A DNA stretch of 6,002 bases. It comes from Capsulimonas sp039928515. GTDB taxonomy: Bacteria; Armatimonadota; Armatimonadia; Armatimonadales; Capsulimonadaceae. The position numbers and the translations under genes were made by a program. Below, one piece after another: positions 5,883 to 6,002 of the stretch. The stretch lies in the NCBI RefSeq assembly GCF_039928515.1, contig NZ_JBDSSZ010000099.1, one strand, 5' to 3'. Numbering within the stretch: the first letter of the stretch is position 1; every line of letters begins with the position of its first letter. The notes under the pieces were generated by a model. The model saw only the letters and a program-made list of their open reading frames with translations, made no database searches and was not told the DNA's origin.

Positions 5883-6002
5883 TTACGCAGTCTGTGGCGC
5901 AGCGAGTCGCTCCACTGGCATATTGCGCAACTGCTCGTGCGCACTTTTGACGGCCTGAGCATAGAGCCGCGTCTTGAGCGCAAAATGGCTCAGATGTGTC
6001 TT
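5883..6002 (-). CDS. 3' end of a convergent gene, product unknown (partial)
   Basis: The minus strand is open from the window edge to a TAA at 5883-5885, giving 39 C-terminal residues: KTHLSHFALKTRLYAQAVKS and then about 19 more, ending LAAPQTA. It shows an amphipathic, helix-like stretch with basic and alanine residues, and about 64% of the codons end in G or C, which agrees with coding. I do not recognise the family, and 39 residues are too few to name it. It converges on the DinB-like gene with 38 bp between them. A chance open frame remains possible. Confidence 0.4.
   Translation of the reverse strand, partial: KTHLSHFALKTRLYAQAVKSAHEQLRNMPVERLAAPQTA

Noticed and set aside
1..6002. CRISPR array, tRNA, rRNA, riboswitch, toxin-antitoxin pair or a defence system.
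   Set aside because: No regularly spaced repeats, tRNA-like cloverleaf or paired small genes were seen by reading. The window is almost fully covered by protein-coding sequence.

Overview
This is a bacterial chromosomal window of moderately high GC content (estimated by eye, not computed). It holds a complete IS3-family insertion sequence on the left and a rightward run of accessory genes on the right. Genes are closely spaced and several starts are set by Shine-Dalgarno sites. The mix (a DUF5054 protein, an exported beta-propeller protein, GNAT, DUF4272 and DinB-like proteins) suggests an environmental, soil-type bacterium. Armatimonadota, Planctomycetota or Acidobacteriota would all fit, but nothing here fixes the phylum.

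Layout. Positions 8-1709 are an IS3-family element, transcribed leftward, with imperfect terminal inverted repeats of 19-20 bp. Its orfA (1161-1649) and orfB (43-1116) lie in different frames. An A8G slippery run (1220-1228) links them, and the -1 frame is open from that run through orfB. The expected transposase is therefore a 535-residue OrfAB fusion made by programmed -1 frameshifting. The element abuts the interior of a rightward gene: 1710-2686 encodes only the C-terminal part of a DUF5054 (glycosidase-like) protein. The reading frame stays open back into the IS tip, and no target-site duplication is visible.

Downstream come an exported NHL/beta-propeller protein (2739-3734), a YpeA-like GNAT acetyltransferase (3756-4229), a DUF4272 protein (4226-5248, ATGA overlap with the GNAT gene) and a DinB-like protein (5284-5844). 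All four are on the + strand with gaps of at most 35 bp, so they plausibly form one operon, with translational coupling between the GNAT and DUF4272 genes. Their functions do not point to one clear pathway. The window ends in the 3' end of a convergent minus-strand reading frame (5883-6002).

No convincing new system was found. The best points for a second look are the IS frameshift site, the gene truncation without a target duplication, the apparent loss of metal ligands in the DinB-like protein, and the altered acetyl-CoA loop of the GNAT protein.
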